64,000 bases of DNA from Myxococcales bacterium (GTDB lineage: Bacteria > Myxococcota_A > Polyangia > Polyangiales > Polyangiaceae). A program made the position numbers and the translations under genes. This document shows positions 44,301 through 52,747 of the stretch, one piece after another. Below the pieces are notes generated by a model. The model searched no databases. It was not told the origin of the DNA and saw nothing but the letters and a program-made list of their open reading frames with translations. Location of the stretch: the NCBI GenBank assembly GCA_016703425.1, contig JADJCA010000029.1, positions 620,001-684,000 on the forward strand, read 5' to 3'. The stretch's first letter is position 1, and each line of letters opens with the position of its first letter.

Positions 44301-45376
44301 TCGAGGCGGCGGCGAAAGACCTCGCCCGCGCCATCGAGCTCTGTGACATCGAGAAGCGCGATCCGCGCGAGATCGCCCGCTGGTTCGACGCGCTCATTCA
44401 AGCGGTGCGCCTCTCGCGCTCGTGCCCCGACGCGGCGGCCCTCTGCGAGCGTGTGCTTTGGCGTGTCGATCAGGGCGAAGACACCACGACCCGCGTGCAA
44501 GCGCGCGTCGGCGCCGGCGTGCTCTTGGCTGCGCTTCACGACTTCGACCGCGCCGTCTTTCACTTCGGCGAAGCAGAACGCGCCGCTGAGGGCGACGAGA
44601 AGCTCGCAAAGAAGGTTCTCCTCGCCTACGCCGAGCTCGCGGCGCGGCAAGGCGACTTCCACCGCGTCCTCGCCATGCTCGAGCGCCTCGAGCGCATCGT
44701 CACCGGCGAGGGCGACCGGCCAGAGGAGCACAAGGTGCTGCTCTTCCGCGCGCAAGCTCACGCGGCGCTCGGCGATCGCGCCGCGGCGCTCTCGGCCATC
44801 GACCGGGCCACGGCGCTCTTGCCCGACGACGAGGCGGCGTCCTGCGAACGCTACAAGTTTGCGGCGCTCGTCGACTACTTCGGTCGCGACTTTAGGTCTG
44901 CGGCGGCGCGCGCCGAGCAGGCCATCGACAAGGCCCGCTCGCTGGGCCTCATGTACGAGGTGGCCGTCAACCTGCACAACCTCGGCGACTTCTTGATTCG
45001 TCTCGACGACTACCCGCGCGCTTACGGCGCCATCCGTCAGTCGCTCGATCTGTCGCAGGAGGGCGGCTTCGACCGGCTCGTCCACCACGATCGCATGTAC
45101 GTCGCGTTCCTCGACGGCATCGCCGGTGATCCGCGCGCCGAGGAACGCCTTCAAACGGCCATCGAATACGCCGAGGATCACGACTTCACGTGGGACTCGC
45201 TGAACGGGCGCGTCTTGCTGGGGACGCTGCTTCGGCGTCGGGGCGAGATCGAGCGGGCGCGCGGCGAGTTCGAGCTTGCGCTCGATGAAGCGCGGGCGTC
45301 GGGCAATCGGCTCTTGGCCGACGACTCCGCCGCGGCGCTCGCATCGCTCCCGCGCCCGTCGATCCCGCCTGAGTAG
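41354..45376 (+). CDS. Ser/Thr protein kinase fused to an AAA ATPase and TPR repeats
   Basis: 1340 residues. The kinase domain (1-~280) has GQGGMAEVFKA, a Lys in VIKRIL, HRDVSPQN, TDFGIAKA and SPEQAKGD, all intact. Residues ~375-560 resemble a degenerate nucleotide-cyclase-type domain (GFVLALPDRDPLWAAERA, VGLHAARIHLGKDG) without clear catalytic residues. An AAA_16-type ATPase follows, Walker A GDHGVGKTRLL near 590 and the Walker-B-like FAWDDAHCLDE near 712. From ~960 onward TPR-like helices run to the end (ARVGAGVLLAALHDFDRAV, RAQAHAALGDRAAALSAID). The arrangement (kinase, ATPase, TPR) is typical of large cytoplasmic signalling proteins of myxobacteria and related to MalT-like STAND regulators. 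A TAGCTT hexamer lies 10 nt before the ATG. Confidence 0.92.
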   Translation: MSSTLGRYKLLERLGQGGMAEVFKAKSFGVEGFEKVLVIKRILPELAQSPEFVEMFIHEAKLAVRLSHANIVQVFDLGLAPAGELDEAPAYFMAMEYVHGFDLATLIARCRRMNVVLPLDMCVYIASEVAKGLDHAHRRRDEQLRPLGIVHRDVSPQNVLLSFEGEVKVTDFGIAKARGVIEPSSTYDTRARKLQGKFGYMSPEQAKGDNVDARSDLFSLGVLLYECIAGVNPFSAPTTFETLRRVQASEYPPLELLRQEIPKDLSDVVTFAMKKAPEDRYPDAGRMVEAMLAFLYREGSRYGAHELATFLQRFRGSLPPQTVMNPDRLLEGDRDDNNEKTPVEVPNQRSQQPALEARSIDLERAAEMGERREVTGFVLALPDRDPLWAAERASAIIGRYGGRVVAQTDDAVSAIFGVAEPDGRDTEVATRCALVTLRALEGSGIPAAPASAASLAGIGDLDPASEPRGGRRRASVGLHAARIHLGKDGEPTDDERLKSLLATARDYAFSQAGRCAVSTTAMRQVRGLFEILPLSEGVTSRTGLTGAVVHDVRDPKDTFGRFVGRKDELRALAEVLAAATKRQASVFTLRGDHGVGKTRLLHEVDRRLQKGGYNIGFYLATCPPHGRAYPLTGIACMLQVLCGVVEGDPPERVLAVQPRLRALGLQDEDVAAVLNTLGAPVPAANPHAKAALKHAFGRMLASLSEDKPHIFAWDDAHCLDEDSFAVLEAAYARLSKSRLVFAFASRAGFSHALEMVGRHNVLDLTDLRDEDAQALIAARLVVEVVPEDLARFVRDRAGGHPQFIEELLKALIESRALTIESRRITQMRLVGQEIALPKTLRGLVASRVASLEPMQRAVLQAAAALGEPVEATALAKMLGRPMSTVEGSLGELREKDLLVHTGPSALRFTSPILREVVMDALTLEASRDMHAAAAAALESLLSGEPTGEQAARIAAHLYQAGSSQRAADYFARSGEERLRAKQIEAAAKDLARAIELCDIEKRDPREIARWFDALIQAVRLSRSCPDAAALCERVLWRVDQGEDTTTRVQARVGAGVLLAALHDFDRAVFHFGEAERAAEGDEKLAKKVLLAYAELAARQGDFHRVLAMLERLERIVTGEGDRPEEHKVLLFRAQAHAALGDRAAALSAIDRATALLPDDEAASCERYKFAALVDYFGRDFRSAAARAEQAIDKARSLGLMYEVAVNLHNLGDFLIRLDDYPRAYGAIRQSLDLSQEGGFDRLVHHDRMYVAFLDGIAGDPRAEERLQTAIEYAEDHDFTWDSLNGRVLLGTLLRRRGEIERARGEFELALDEARASGNRLLADDSAAALASLPRPSIPPE

Positions 45377-45383
45377 CGGCGGT

Positions 45384-46538
45384 CTAGCGCTCAGAGGCCC
45401 GCACCGCGGGCTCGCGTCGCGCGAGGGCCGCCACGTCGCGAGCGCGCGCCGTGCTTCGCCAAAGCTGGAGCGGGACGTGGAACCGCTGGCCCCAGTGCAC
45501 TTCGTCGTGTTGCGCCTGGGGGTAGGCGATGTGGATGAGGTCACGGCCCTGCTCGTACCCCCGCGACAAGAGGGCGGCGTTCATGGCGAGCGTGACCTCG
45601 TAGTTGTCCTGGGGCCAGCCGCTGTCCAAGTAGAACGTCACGTCGCGTTTCGGCTCCGTGAGCACGCGCTCGAGCAGATCGTCTTTGAACGTGAACGTGC
45701 TCGACATGCACGCGGCGTAGCCGAAAACGTGAGGGTGCTCCCACGCCATGAAGAATGAGACGACGCCTCCGAGGGACGAGCCCATCACCGCCGTGTCGAT
45801 GGGGCGCGGGCGCGTGCGGTAGCGGTCGTCGATGAGCGGCTTCACCTCGTCGGCGAGGGCGCGCGCATACTTGACGTAGCCGGGCTTGGTGTATTCGGCC
45901 TTGCGATCGCCGGCGTGGATGCCGACGACGATGACCGGGTCGGCGACGCTCATGGAATCGAGTTTGGCCACGGTGTCATCGACATGCCACTCGCGACCCA
46001 AGAACGCTTCCTCTGGGAAGAACAGGTTCTTGCCGTCTTGCATGTAAACTACAGGAAAGCGGCGCCGCTCTGCTTCCACGTAGCCGGGCGGGAGGTACAC
46101 GCGAAGCGACAGCTCGCGACCGAGCTCGGTGGACTGGATGGTGATGGGCTCTTCGAAACAGCCGTCGGGTGACGACCGGAAGAAGGGGTGGACCTCGGCG
46201 GGCACGGGCACGTCGAGCAACACCAGGCGATTGGCGCCGGGCATCCACAGGGTCTCCTCGCGGGTCTCGAGGTACACGCGGAAGTAGGCGAAGGGGCGCC
46301 GCGCCGTCAGTTCGAACTCGACGGTTCGGCCCCCTTCAAAGACCCGCGTGGGCGGCACGTCGTAGTCCCAGTCCTGATCGGTGCGGAGGCCCAGGCGCTC
46401 GCCCTCGCGAACGGGGTAGTGGATGCGCACGGTTCTTCGGCAGACCATCCGACCCATAAGGTGCCGATTGGACCACATCCGTCCGGCGCCGCGGCGATCA
46501 AACGGCCCGTCGCCTGGGCCTGTGTCAGGGTGCGCCAT
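45384..46538 (-). CDS. Esterase of the Fes/EstB-like (esterase D-type) alpha/beta hydrolase family
   Basis: 384 residues from ATG 46538; in-frame ATGs at 46478 and 46457 would shorten it by 20 or 27. Residues ~40-130 form a beta-sandwich like the CBM48/E-set module that precedes many such esterases (RTVEFELTARRPFAYFRVYLE). The hydrolase has FPVVYMQDGKNLFFP, ADPVIVVGIHAGDRKAEYT, the nucleophile elbow AVMGSSLGGVVSF and a final HDEVHWGQRF that supplies the histidine. These features fit the putative esterase family (PF00756) that includes enterochelin esterase. No signal peptide, so it may act in the cytoplasm, for instance on a siderophore or acyl ester; the substrate is uncertain. Convergent with the large kinase gene, 7 nt between stops. 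Confidence 0.87.
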   Translation of the reverse strand: MAHPDTGPGDGPFDRRGAGRMWSNRHLMGRMVCRRTVRIHYPVREGERLGLRTDQDWDYDVPPTRVFEGGRTVEFELTARRPFAYFRVYLETREETLWMPGANRLVLLDVPVPAEVHPFFRSSPDGCFEEPITIQSTELGRELSLRVYLPPGYVEAERRRFPVVYMQDGKNLFFPEEAFLGREWHVDDTVAKLDSMSVADPVIVVGIHAGDRKAEYTKPGYVKYARALADEVKPLIDDRYRTRPRPIDTAVMGSSLGGVVSFFMAWEHPHVFGYAACMSSTFTFKDDLLERVLTEPKRDVTFYLDSGWPQDNYEVTLAMNAALLSRGYEQGRDLIHIAYPQAQHDEVHWGQRFHVPLQLWRSTARARDVAALARREPAVRASER

Positions 46539-46647
46539 ATCCCAGCGGGCCCTGACGGCGTCGTCTGTCGTGGCGCGCGGACGGGCCCAAGAAGGCCGCA
46601 AATTCGGCTGCAACGACAGCGGCATGACCCGTGCTCGAGGGGCGCCC

Positions 46648-48087
46648 ATGCGTATGTCTGCTCTTGCTCGTCCGCTGACCTTGGCCATGGCTCTTTCGGC
46701 GGGCGCCCTCGCCTTTGCGTCCCCGAAGACCGCGGAAGCATGCGGCGGCTGCTTCGCGCCCCCCATCGCGAACACGGTGGTGGCCTACCACCGGATGATC
46801 CTCAGCGTCTCCACGAGCGAGACGACCCTCTACGACCAGATTCAATACAGCGGGAGCCCGGACTCGTTCGCGTGGGTCCTTCCCATTCGCGGGGAAGCGA
46901 AGGTTGGCCTTAGCGCCGACATTGTCTTTCAGGCGCTCGACCAGACCACGACGACGAGCATCCTACCGCCACCGCGCAACTGCCCCACGCCCCCGGTTTG
47001 TTACAACGAGAGCTCCGCGAAGGCTGGGGCGCCGCAGGCGTCGGGTGGCGCGTCTCTCGACAACGGCGTCACCGTGCTCAAGGAGGAAACGGTCGGCCCT
47101 TACGAGACGGTGCAGCTCTCGGCGAAGTCTCCGGGCGCTCTCGGCGACTGGCTCAAGGGGCACGGGTACAACATCCCCGACGACATCAAGCCGCTCATTG
47201 AGAGCTACGTCACGGAGCAGTTCGACTTTCTGGCGCTGAAGCTCGTGCCGGGGCAGGGCATCACGTCGATGCGCCCGGTGCGCGTGACCACGAAGGGCGC
47301 GGTGCCTTCTCTTCCGCTGCGCATGGTCGCCGCTGGCAGCGGCGCGAGCGTGGGCGTGACGCTCTGGGTCGTCGGCGATGGCCGCTGGGAGCCCCAGACG
47401 TTCCCGTCGTTCGTGATCCCTGCGTCGGACATCACGTGGAAGTGGGCCGAGAGCCGCAGCGACTACGACCTCGTGCGCAAGGCCAAGGTCGACGCGCTCG
47501 GCGGCGCCGCTTGGGAGACCGAGAGCTCCGCCGACTATTCGACCTCGCTCGTGCCGAACCTCATCGCGCAGCAGCGCTCCTTCGGAGGTCGCGGGGGGCC
47601 AACGTTCGGTGTCCCCAACAAGGATCCGTTCTACGACGCCGTGACCGACCAGAGTGGTGCCATCACCAAGACGGCGCAAGAGGTCGAAGCGGAAGACATG
47701 GCGGCGCTCTTCCAGAAGAAGACGCTGGCGCGCGTGACCCGCATGCGGTCCGATCTTCCCAGGGCTTCGCTCGCGACGGACTTGGTCCTTCAAGCGTCGA
47801 GCGATCAATCGGTCGTCGCCACGTTCCGTCAACTCACGAAGGAAGAGGGCGAGCCCACGTGCCCCGTTTACGAGGGCTGCAAGTACATCGGCGTCGCGCC
47901 GCGTTCGAAGGCCAAGGCGCAAGCGGAGGATCAGTGTGGAACCTCCGGCGCCTTCTGCAGTGGCGGCGGGTGCAGCTTCCAGCCGTTCGGCACCGGCGAC
48001 GGTGACTCGCGGCTCGGCTTCTGGGCCCTCGCCGCCGTCGGTCTCGTCGTGGCGGGCGCGCGCCGCAGCGCGCGACGGAGCTCATGA
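46648..48087 (+). CDS. DUF2330 family exported protein with a C-terminal membrane/Arg tail
   Basis: 479 residues from ATG 46648, with GAGGGG 5 nt upstream; an ATG at 46624 is possible. A signal peptide (LTLAMALSAGALAFASPKTAEA) is followed by the characteristic ACGGCF motif found at the mature N-terminus of DUF2330 proteins. The body is beta-rich (SFAWVLPIRGEAKVGLSA, LKLVPGQGITSMRPVRVTT). The C-terminus has a Cys-rich patch (CGTSGAFCSGGGCSF), Gly-Asp-rich linker, one hydrophobic segment (LGFWALAAVGLVVAG) and an Arg-rich end, the three-part layout of MYXO-CTERM-type sorting tails, although no cysteine lies directly before the span. The protein is therefore probably displayed at the cell surface. 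Function unknown. Confidence 0.9.
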   Translation: MRMSALARPLTLAMALSAGALAFASPKTAEACGGCFAPPIANTVVAYHRMILSVSTSETTLYDQIQYSGSPDSFAWVLPIRGEAKVGLSADIVFQALDQTTTTSILPPPRNCPTPPVCYNESSAKAGAPQASGGASLDNGVTVLKEETVGPYETVQLSAKSPGALGDWLKGHGYNIPDDIKPLIESYVTEQFDFLALKLVPGQGITSMRPVRVTTKGAVPSLPLRMVAAGSGASVGVTLWVVGDGRWEPQTFPSFVIPASDITWKWAESRSDYDLVRKAKVDALGGAAWETESSADYSTSLVPNLIAQQRSFGGRGGPTFGVPNKDPFYDAVTDQSGAITKTAQEVEAEDMAALFQKKTLARVTRMRSDLPRASLATDLVLQASSDQSVVATFRQLTKEEGEPTCPVYEGCKYIGVAPRSKAKAQAEDQCGTSGAFCSGGGCSFQPFGTGDGDSRLGFWALAAVGLVVAGARRSARRSS

Positions 48088-48132
48088 AGACTGCGCCAAC
48101 GCTTCGTCGCGCCGCGTGACCGACGTGCCTTG

Positions 48133-49137
48133 CTACAGGCAGGGCACACGCCCGAGGGCAGGCAAGAGCTCCGCGTAGCTCTCGAAGCGCCGTCCTCCGT
48201 GCGCGTCGGTCACGCGCAGGAAGAAGCGACCGGCCACGGGGATCTTCGCGCTCTCGTAGGCTGTCGTGTCAGAGGGCTGATTGCCGAATCCGAACGAGGG
48301 CACGAGCCCCTGCGACGCGAGTGCTGCGAGAACGTCGCTCTTGAAGGCGGCGGCCTTGTCGCCCGTGGCGCCGTTCATGGCGGTCACCCGCACGGCGCCC
48401 ATCGGAAATCCGTGAAACGCGAGGAAGGCGTGGGTGCGCTCGGTGAGCCACTCGGGTCGCGCTGAGAGGTAGAGCGGCCGGTAGCCCTTGGCGGCGAGCA
48501 TGGAGAGTGCCCGCGGCGCGTCGACGTTGACGGAGCCGGTGATGCCGTCGAGGACATTTCTGACCTCGGCGTTTTCGGCGATCGTGAGCGTGCCGTCGAT
48601 GTCCGAGACGAAGAAGCGAGCGTCCTTTGGCAAGATCTCCGCGAGCGCGTCGACGCTGCTGCCATCGGGGGCGACGACGAAGCGCACGCGATGGAGCCCC
48701 GCGGCGAGCTCTCGTCCTTGGGGCACCGCGAAGGTGACGCGCCCCTCCGCGGAACCGTTCCCGCCGCCGCGATTCTCCGCGCCGGTGCGCGTGGTGCCGA
48801 GGCGCTCCCAGCTCCCGCTGCAGTGGCGCAAGACCCAGACGTCGACCTCTTCGTCTTCGAGATCCTTGTGGACCTTGCCGTAGGTGAACTTGGCCGTCAG
48901 CGTTTGCGGCTCGCCGACCTTCTGAAAGAGATCGCGCGCTCGGTGCCGCGGCGAGCCGAGCCCCATGACGAGCCGCGAGCGAGTGTGCGAGGCCTCGCGA
49001 CGTGGGCCTGGCTCGAGCGCTTGCGTGGCGCATGCGGGGACCGGGGCGCAAACGGCGGCCGACGCCGGAGCGGCGCGCCCTCGGGTCGCGCCAAAGAAGA
49101 CCACCGAACCCATCAACCCAGCCGCGAGGAACCGCAT
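48133..49137 (-). CDS. Exported HAD phosphatase of the lipin/APP1 (LNS2) type
   Basis: 334 residues with a signal peptide (LAAGLMGSVVFFGATRGRAAP). The middle (~75-170) is a beta domain (LTAKFTYGKVHKDLEDEEVD). The C-terminal ~160 residues carry FFVSDIDGTLT, the DxDGT nucleophile loop of lipin/Ned1/Smp2 and APP1 phosphatidate phosphatases, then YLSARPEWLTERTHAFL (the Ser/Arg motif II), GDKAAAFKSDVL (motif III Lys) and FGNQPSDTTAYESA (motif IV Asp). All HAD catalytic positions are present. Phosphatidate is the likely kind of substrate, outside the cytoplasm because of the signal. A TAGGCT -10-like hexamer at 49144-49149 lies 6 nt before the ATG. Confidence 0.88.
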   Translation of the reverse strand: MRFLAAGLMGSVVFFGATRGRAAPASAAVCAPVPACATQALEPGPRREASHTRSRLVMGLGSPRHRARDLFQKVGEPQTLTAKFTYGKVHKDLEDEEVDVWVLRHCSGSWERLGTTRTGAENRGGGNGSAEGRVTFAVPQGRELAAGLHRVRFVVAPDGSSVDALAEILPKDARFFVSDIDGTLTIAENAEVRNVLDGITGSVNVDAPRALSMLAAKGYRPLYLSARPEWLTERTHAFLAFHGFPMGAVRVTAMNGATGDKAAAFKSDVLAALASQGLVPSFGFGNQPSDTTAYESAKIPVAGRFFLRVTDAHGGRRFESYAELLPALGRVPCL

Positions 49138-49390
49138 CCAAGGAGCCTATCGGGACCACGCGAATCCTACGAAACGGGCGAGCGCGAAATTTCACGGACC
49201 AAGGTGTCGGGAGCGCGCATTGGATCCTCCCGAATCCACGTGGAGACACCGCCACGGCGGGCGCGCGCGTCCCGTTCCGGGAGTTTCCCGCGCACTTTCG
49301 CGTCCCAGCCCGTGGCCTACACTTTGCTACATCTGTCCCGTCTGGGGAGGTTACCGGAGTTAAGCGCTGGTCCTTTTTGCGAGGTGACGA

Positions 49391-50168
49391 GTGGTGAATC
49401 GAACCCGAGCCGTTGGCATGGTGTTGGTTGGCGTACTGGCCGGCTGCTCCAACGAGGCACTCGACGAAGCAAGCGATGAAGCCGGCGGAAGCGCCGAAGG
49501 AGAGTTGCGGTCACGCTACGACGGCCGCGTGATTTCAGAGAGCGAAGTCGCGTCGCTCGTGCGGAGCGCCGGCTTTCCCGAGTCGCACGTGGGGCGCATG
49601 GTCTGCACCGCCAAATACGAGTCGCGCTTCTACGAGCGCGCCTCCAACCAGAACAGCGGCGGCTCCATCGATCGGGGCTTGTTTCAAGTCAACAGCGTGC
49701 ACCTTGGTGGCACCAACGGTTGCCCGTCGCGCAGCAACGCCGAGTCTCTCTTCAACGCGGAGACGAACACGCGTTGCGCCGCCGCGATCTTCCGCATGCA
49801 GGGCATGAACGCTTGGTACGGCTACCGCGCTCATCGCCGTGAATGCGATCGGTATCCTGCGCCAGCGAGCGGGGGAATCGCAGTGCCGCGTCCGGGGACC
49901 GAGCCGACACCCGTCGGAGGTGAGCCTACGGACACGGACGGACAGGCGGAGCCGACACCCACCCCCGACACCGAGTCCGACGCCCAGCCCGCCGAGCGCC
50001 GGTGACGGATGTTATTCGCCCACGGTCAATCGCCGCGTCGAAGAGGCGTCCTGCGTGCAGGCGGCCTCCGATCAGAGCTACTACCAGTGCCACGAGGGGT
50101 ACTGGTACCCGGCCAACGAGACCACGGGTCCCTATGGGACGTGCGTGGCGGTGTACCAACTGCCGTGA
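49391..50168 (+). CDS. Lipoprotein with a C-type (GH22-like) lysozyme domain; frame broken near the C-terminus
   Basis: The frame from GTG 49391 (GAGGT upstream) has a lipoprotein signal (GMVLVGVLAGCSNE, Cys19) and a domain matching animal C-type lysozymes: VCTAKYESRF with Glu77 at the position of hen Glu35, NQNSGGSIDRGLFQVNS with Asp94 at that of Asp52 (same 17-residue spacing), a Cys five residues before the Glu, and CAAAIF...GMNAWYGYRA near the end. It should cut peptidoglycan between MurNAc and GlcNAc. After Pro-Thr repeats the frame stops at 50005, but another frame continues with a conserved-looking Cys-containing module (GDGCYSPTVNRRVEEASC to VAVYQLP, stop at 50168). One extra C in the C5 run at 49962-49966 would explain this. 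Confidence 0.82.
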
Positions 50169-50183
50169 CGCCAGCGTGGGGCC

Positions 50184-50209
50184 ATCAGGCGCTCGACCGA
50201 GCGCCTGAT
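50184..50209. terminator. Perfect hairpin between convergent genes
   Basis: An 11-bp perfect stem (ATCAGGCGCTC, 50184-50194, with 50199-50209) and 4-nt loop (GACC) lies 15 nt after the lysozyme gene's C-terminal frame. There is no T-tract, so termination strength is uncertain, but the position between converging genes fits a bidirectional terminator. Confidence 0.5.
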
Positions 50210-50241
50210 CGCCGCCGCCATCACAGACAACACAAAGCACT

Positions 50242-50269
50242 GCGGCCGCGTCCTTCGGGACACGGCCGC
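50242..50269 (-). terminator. Probable terminator of the cyclopropane synthase gene
   Basis: A 12-bp stem with one mismatch (50242-50253 with 50258-50269) closes a TTCG tetraloop in the plus reading. On the minus strand it lies 22 nt after the stop at 50292 and is followed by the T-rich GTGCTTTGTGTTGTCT. Confidence 0.55.
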
Positions 50270-50291
50270 TGCGCCCTTCGGTGCGGGGAAC

Positions 50292-51545
50292 TCAGGCCTC
50301 GGCGACGGGCTTCGTGCGCGTCTCCGGCGCGGCCGGCCCGTTCGCCTTCTCGCGGCGAGCGCGGGGCTCGGTCACGAGGGGACGCTCGTCGCCGGCGTGG
50401 GCGCGGCCGATGAAGCGATCGCGGTCGAACTTGTCGAGGTTCTTCGCGGCCACCACCTGGAAGCACGCGGCGTTGCCTTGGGTGCCGATGCGGACCGACC
50501 AGCCGAGGAAGAAGTTCCAAACGCGGAACCAGCGCTCGCCGTAGGTCTTCAAGACTTGCTCGCGGTTCTGGAGCCAGTTCTTGTGCCAGAGGTCGATGGT
50601 GTGGGCGTAGTGGATGGTGATGTTCTCGGCTGAGTGAATCTCGAAGCCGGCCTTCTCGAGGCCCTTGCATACGTCGCTCAAGGGGAGCGAGGCGTCGGCA
50701 CCGGAGAAGATGTACTTGTTCATGAAGAGACCCCAGATGAGGTCTTCGGGGCGTAGGCCGATGACCGGCACCCCTTGGCCGCCGCCGCGCCGGAGGCCCG
50801 TCCACTGGAGGAGGAAGAGCCCGTTGTCGGAGAGCATGTCGTAGGCCTGATCGCAGAACTTCTGGAAGTTCTTGATGCCGACGTGCTCGACCATCTCCAG
50901 GCTGACGATCTTGTCGTAGGGGCGGCGCGGGATGTCGCGGTAGTCGAGGCAGAGGACGCGGGCGTGGTCGTCGACGCCCCAGGCCTTCATGCGCTCGTTG
51001 CCGAAGGCCGTCTGCTTCTCTGCGATGGTGATTCCCGTCGAGTCGGTGCCGTAATACTTGGCCGCGTACCGCGCGAGGGTGCCCCAGCCGCAGCCGATGT
51101 CGAGGAGCGACTCGCCTTTTTGGAGCATGAGCTTCCGGCAGACGAGGTCCATCTTGTTGTCCTGGACCTCTTCGAGCGTCTCCTTGCCGGGACCCTTCTC
51201 GAAGATGCCGCAGGTGTAGACCATGCGCTCGCCGAGAAACGCGCCGAAGAAGTCGTTGCCGCGGTCGTAGTGCTCACGAACGATGCGCTCGTCTTGCGCC
51301 TTCGAGTGGATGGCGACCTCGGGGATCATGCGCGTCACGAAGAACTTCACGTGATCGGCCGTGATGTCGTAGCTGACGAGGTCGCTGCGCGCGTCGAGGA
51401 ACTCGTTCATCTCGACCTTGAGGTCGACGCGGCCGTCGAAGTAGGCCTCGAAGAGATCGGACATGGGGACCTTCGTCCGACCCCCCGCGTACTTCTCTGC
51501 CATCGCTTGGTCGTGGAAGGTCACGTAGTCCGAGATCGTCTTCAT
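50292..51545 (-). CDS. Cyclopropane-fatty-acyl-phospholipid synthase family methyltransferase
   Basis: 417 residues. The enzyme adds a methylene from S-adenosylmethionine to unsaturated acyl chains of membrane phospholipids. The SAM site LLDIGCGWGTLARYAAKYYG and the family blocks EHYDRGNDFFGAFLGERMVYTCG, VSLEMVEHVGIKNF and NKYIFSGADASLPLS are intact; residues equivalent to the bicarbonate-binding Cys/Glu/Tyr/His (YTCGIF, EMVEHVG, ENITIHYAHTI) are present. The C-terminus has an extra basic/Ala tail. It may instead belong to the mycolic-type or N-methyl-fatty-acid branches of the family. GAGGAAG 6 nt before the ATG is a good binding site. Single gene. Confidence 0.92.
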   Translation of the reverse strand: MKTISDYVTFHDQAMAEKYAGGRTKVPMSDLFEAYFDGRVDLKVEMNEFLDARSDLVSYDITADHVKFFVTRMIPEVAIHSKAQDERIVREHYDRGNDFFGAFLGERMVYTCGIFEKGPGKETLEEVQDNKMDLVCRKLMLQKGESLLDIGCGWGTLARYAAKYYGTDSTGITIAEKQTAFGNERMKAWGVDDHARVLCLDYRDIPRRPYDKIVSLEMVEHVGIKNFQKFCDQAYDMLSDNGLFLLQWTGLRRGGGQGVPVIGLRPEDLIWGLFMNKYIFSGADASLPLSDVCKGLEKAGFEIHSAENITIHYAHTIDLWHKNWLQNREQVLKTYGERWFRVWNFFLGWSVRIGTQGNAACFQVVAAKNLDKFDRDRFIGRAHAGDERPLVTEPRARREKANGPAAPETRTKPVAEA

Positions 51546-51865
51546 GTTGGCTTCCTCGCGCGTCCGCCCGCGGGACTTCCTTGGGCCGCGGCGAACTGAA
51601 CATGGAACAGGTGCGCGCGCAAAGGTGGAGGCGCTCCGCGGAAGCCGGCGGATGAGGGTCGTTTGCGGTCGATGCCTCGGCGGCTCAGCGCCGTCCCGTC
51701 ACGGGCTCGAGCAAAAAACGCCCTCGAGGTTGCGACGCAAATGATGGTCCTCAAAGGGGCGAAACCTGCGGCTTGCTTGCGACGAGATGGGCCCGCGCTA
51801 GCTGTACGGTGAGCGCCCCGGGGGGAAAATGCCCGGCGCGTGCGTAGTCACTTCCGACGCCCCCG
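51546..51865. other. Divergent intergenic region between cyclopropane synthase and sigma factor genes
   Basis: 320 bases with no supported ORF. A few A-rich spots (GAGCAAAAAACG near 51711, GGGGGGAAAATG near 51823) could belong to promoters, but no clear -35/-10 pair, operator or hairpin stands out. Confidence 0.5.
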
Positions 51866-52729
51866 ATGAACCTCCCCCAAACGCCGCTCTTCCCAAGGAA
51901 CGCGCTCGCCTTGCGCGCGGTCGTCGACGCGCTCGCGCTCGCGGCGCGGCAACGCTGGGAGCTCATCGACGGCAGCCCCGAGTCGGCGCGGGAGGTGGTC
52001 CTCCGCCAGCTCGAACGCACCGCGCCCCGCGACGTCGAGTGGGCGTCGTACGTTCCTGCCCTTCGGAGTGACGACTTCTTCCTCGCGAGCGCGGCAGCCA
52101 GCGGTGCGAGGCGGGCCACCGAAGCGCTCAGGCGAGAGCACGAGGGCACCGTCGTGCGCGCCCTCGGTGTCGTTCGCGTGGGAGGCGACGTGGCCGACGA
52201 CGTCGCCGCGCGGATCTGGGAGAAGATGCTCTTCGGAATCGAGGGGCGCCCCGCCGGCATCGCCACCTATTCGGGCCGCGGCGCCCTCGGCGCGTGGCTC
52301 CACGTGAGCGTGATTCGAGAGGCGCACCTCGAGGGCAAGCAGCGGGCTCGTTATGTGTCCGACGACTCGCTCGAGTCGCAGTTCGGCGCCGGCGGCGACG
52401 CCGAGCTCGAGTACATGAAGGGACTCTACGCGGAGCGCTTTCGCGCCGCCTTCCGAAAGGCCCTCGCCGCGCTCCCGATTCGCCAGCGAAACCTCCTACG
52501 CTACACCTACGTCGACGGCCTCCCGGCGGACCGGCTGGGCGCCCTCTACGGAGTGCATCGTGTGAGCATCGCGCGCTGGCTGGCTGACGCCCGGGAGGCG
52601 CTCGCCAAAGAGACGCGCGGCATCCTGGCGCGCGAGTTGGGCCTCGCGGGCGGCGAGAGCGAGAGCGTGCTCCGGCTCATTCAGAGTCGCCTCGACGTGA
52701 GCCTCTCGGCACTCGCGCTCGAAGGCTGA
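51866..52729 (+). CDS. Sigma-70 family factor of the myxobacterial (gmx1-type) subfamily
   Basis: 287 residues. The N-terminal ~95 residues are not found in ordinary ECF factors. Region 2 is recognisable in DDVAARIWEKMLFG and GRGALGAWLHVSVIREAHLE, and region 4 in LPIRQRNLLRYTYVDGL, DRLGALYGVHRVSIARWLADA. This long, divergent form with region 4 ending in a helix-turn-helix that includes HRVSIARWL is the type annotated as the Myxococcales sigma-70 domain. It is followed after 18 nt by the zinc-finger/kinase/WD40 gene, which probably controls its activity. Target promoters are unknown. Confidence 0.9.
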   Translation: MNLPQTPLFPRNALALRAVVDALALAARQRWELIDGSPESAREVVLRQLERTAPRDVEWASYVPALRSDDFFLASAAASGARRATEALRREHEGTVVRALGVVRVGGDVADDVAARIWEKMLFGIEGRPAGIATYSGRGALGAWLHVSVIREAHLEGKQRARYVSDDSLESQFGAGGDAELEYMKGLYAERFRAAFRKALAALPIRQRNLLRYTYVDGLPADRLGALYGVHRVSIARWLADAREALAKETRGILARELGLAGGESESVLRLIQSRLDVSLSALALEG

Positions 52730-52747
52730 CGCGCGGACCTCTTTCCC

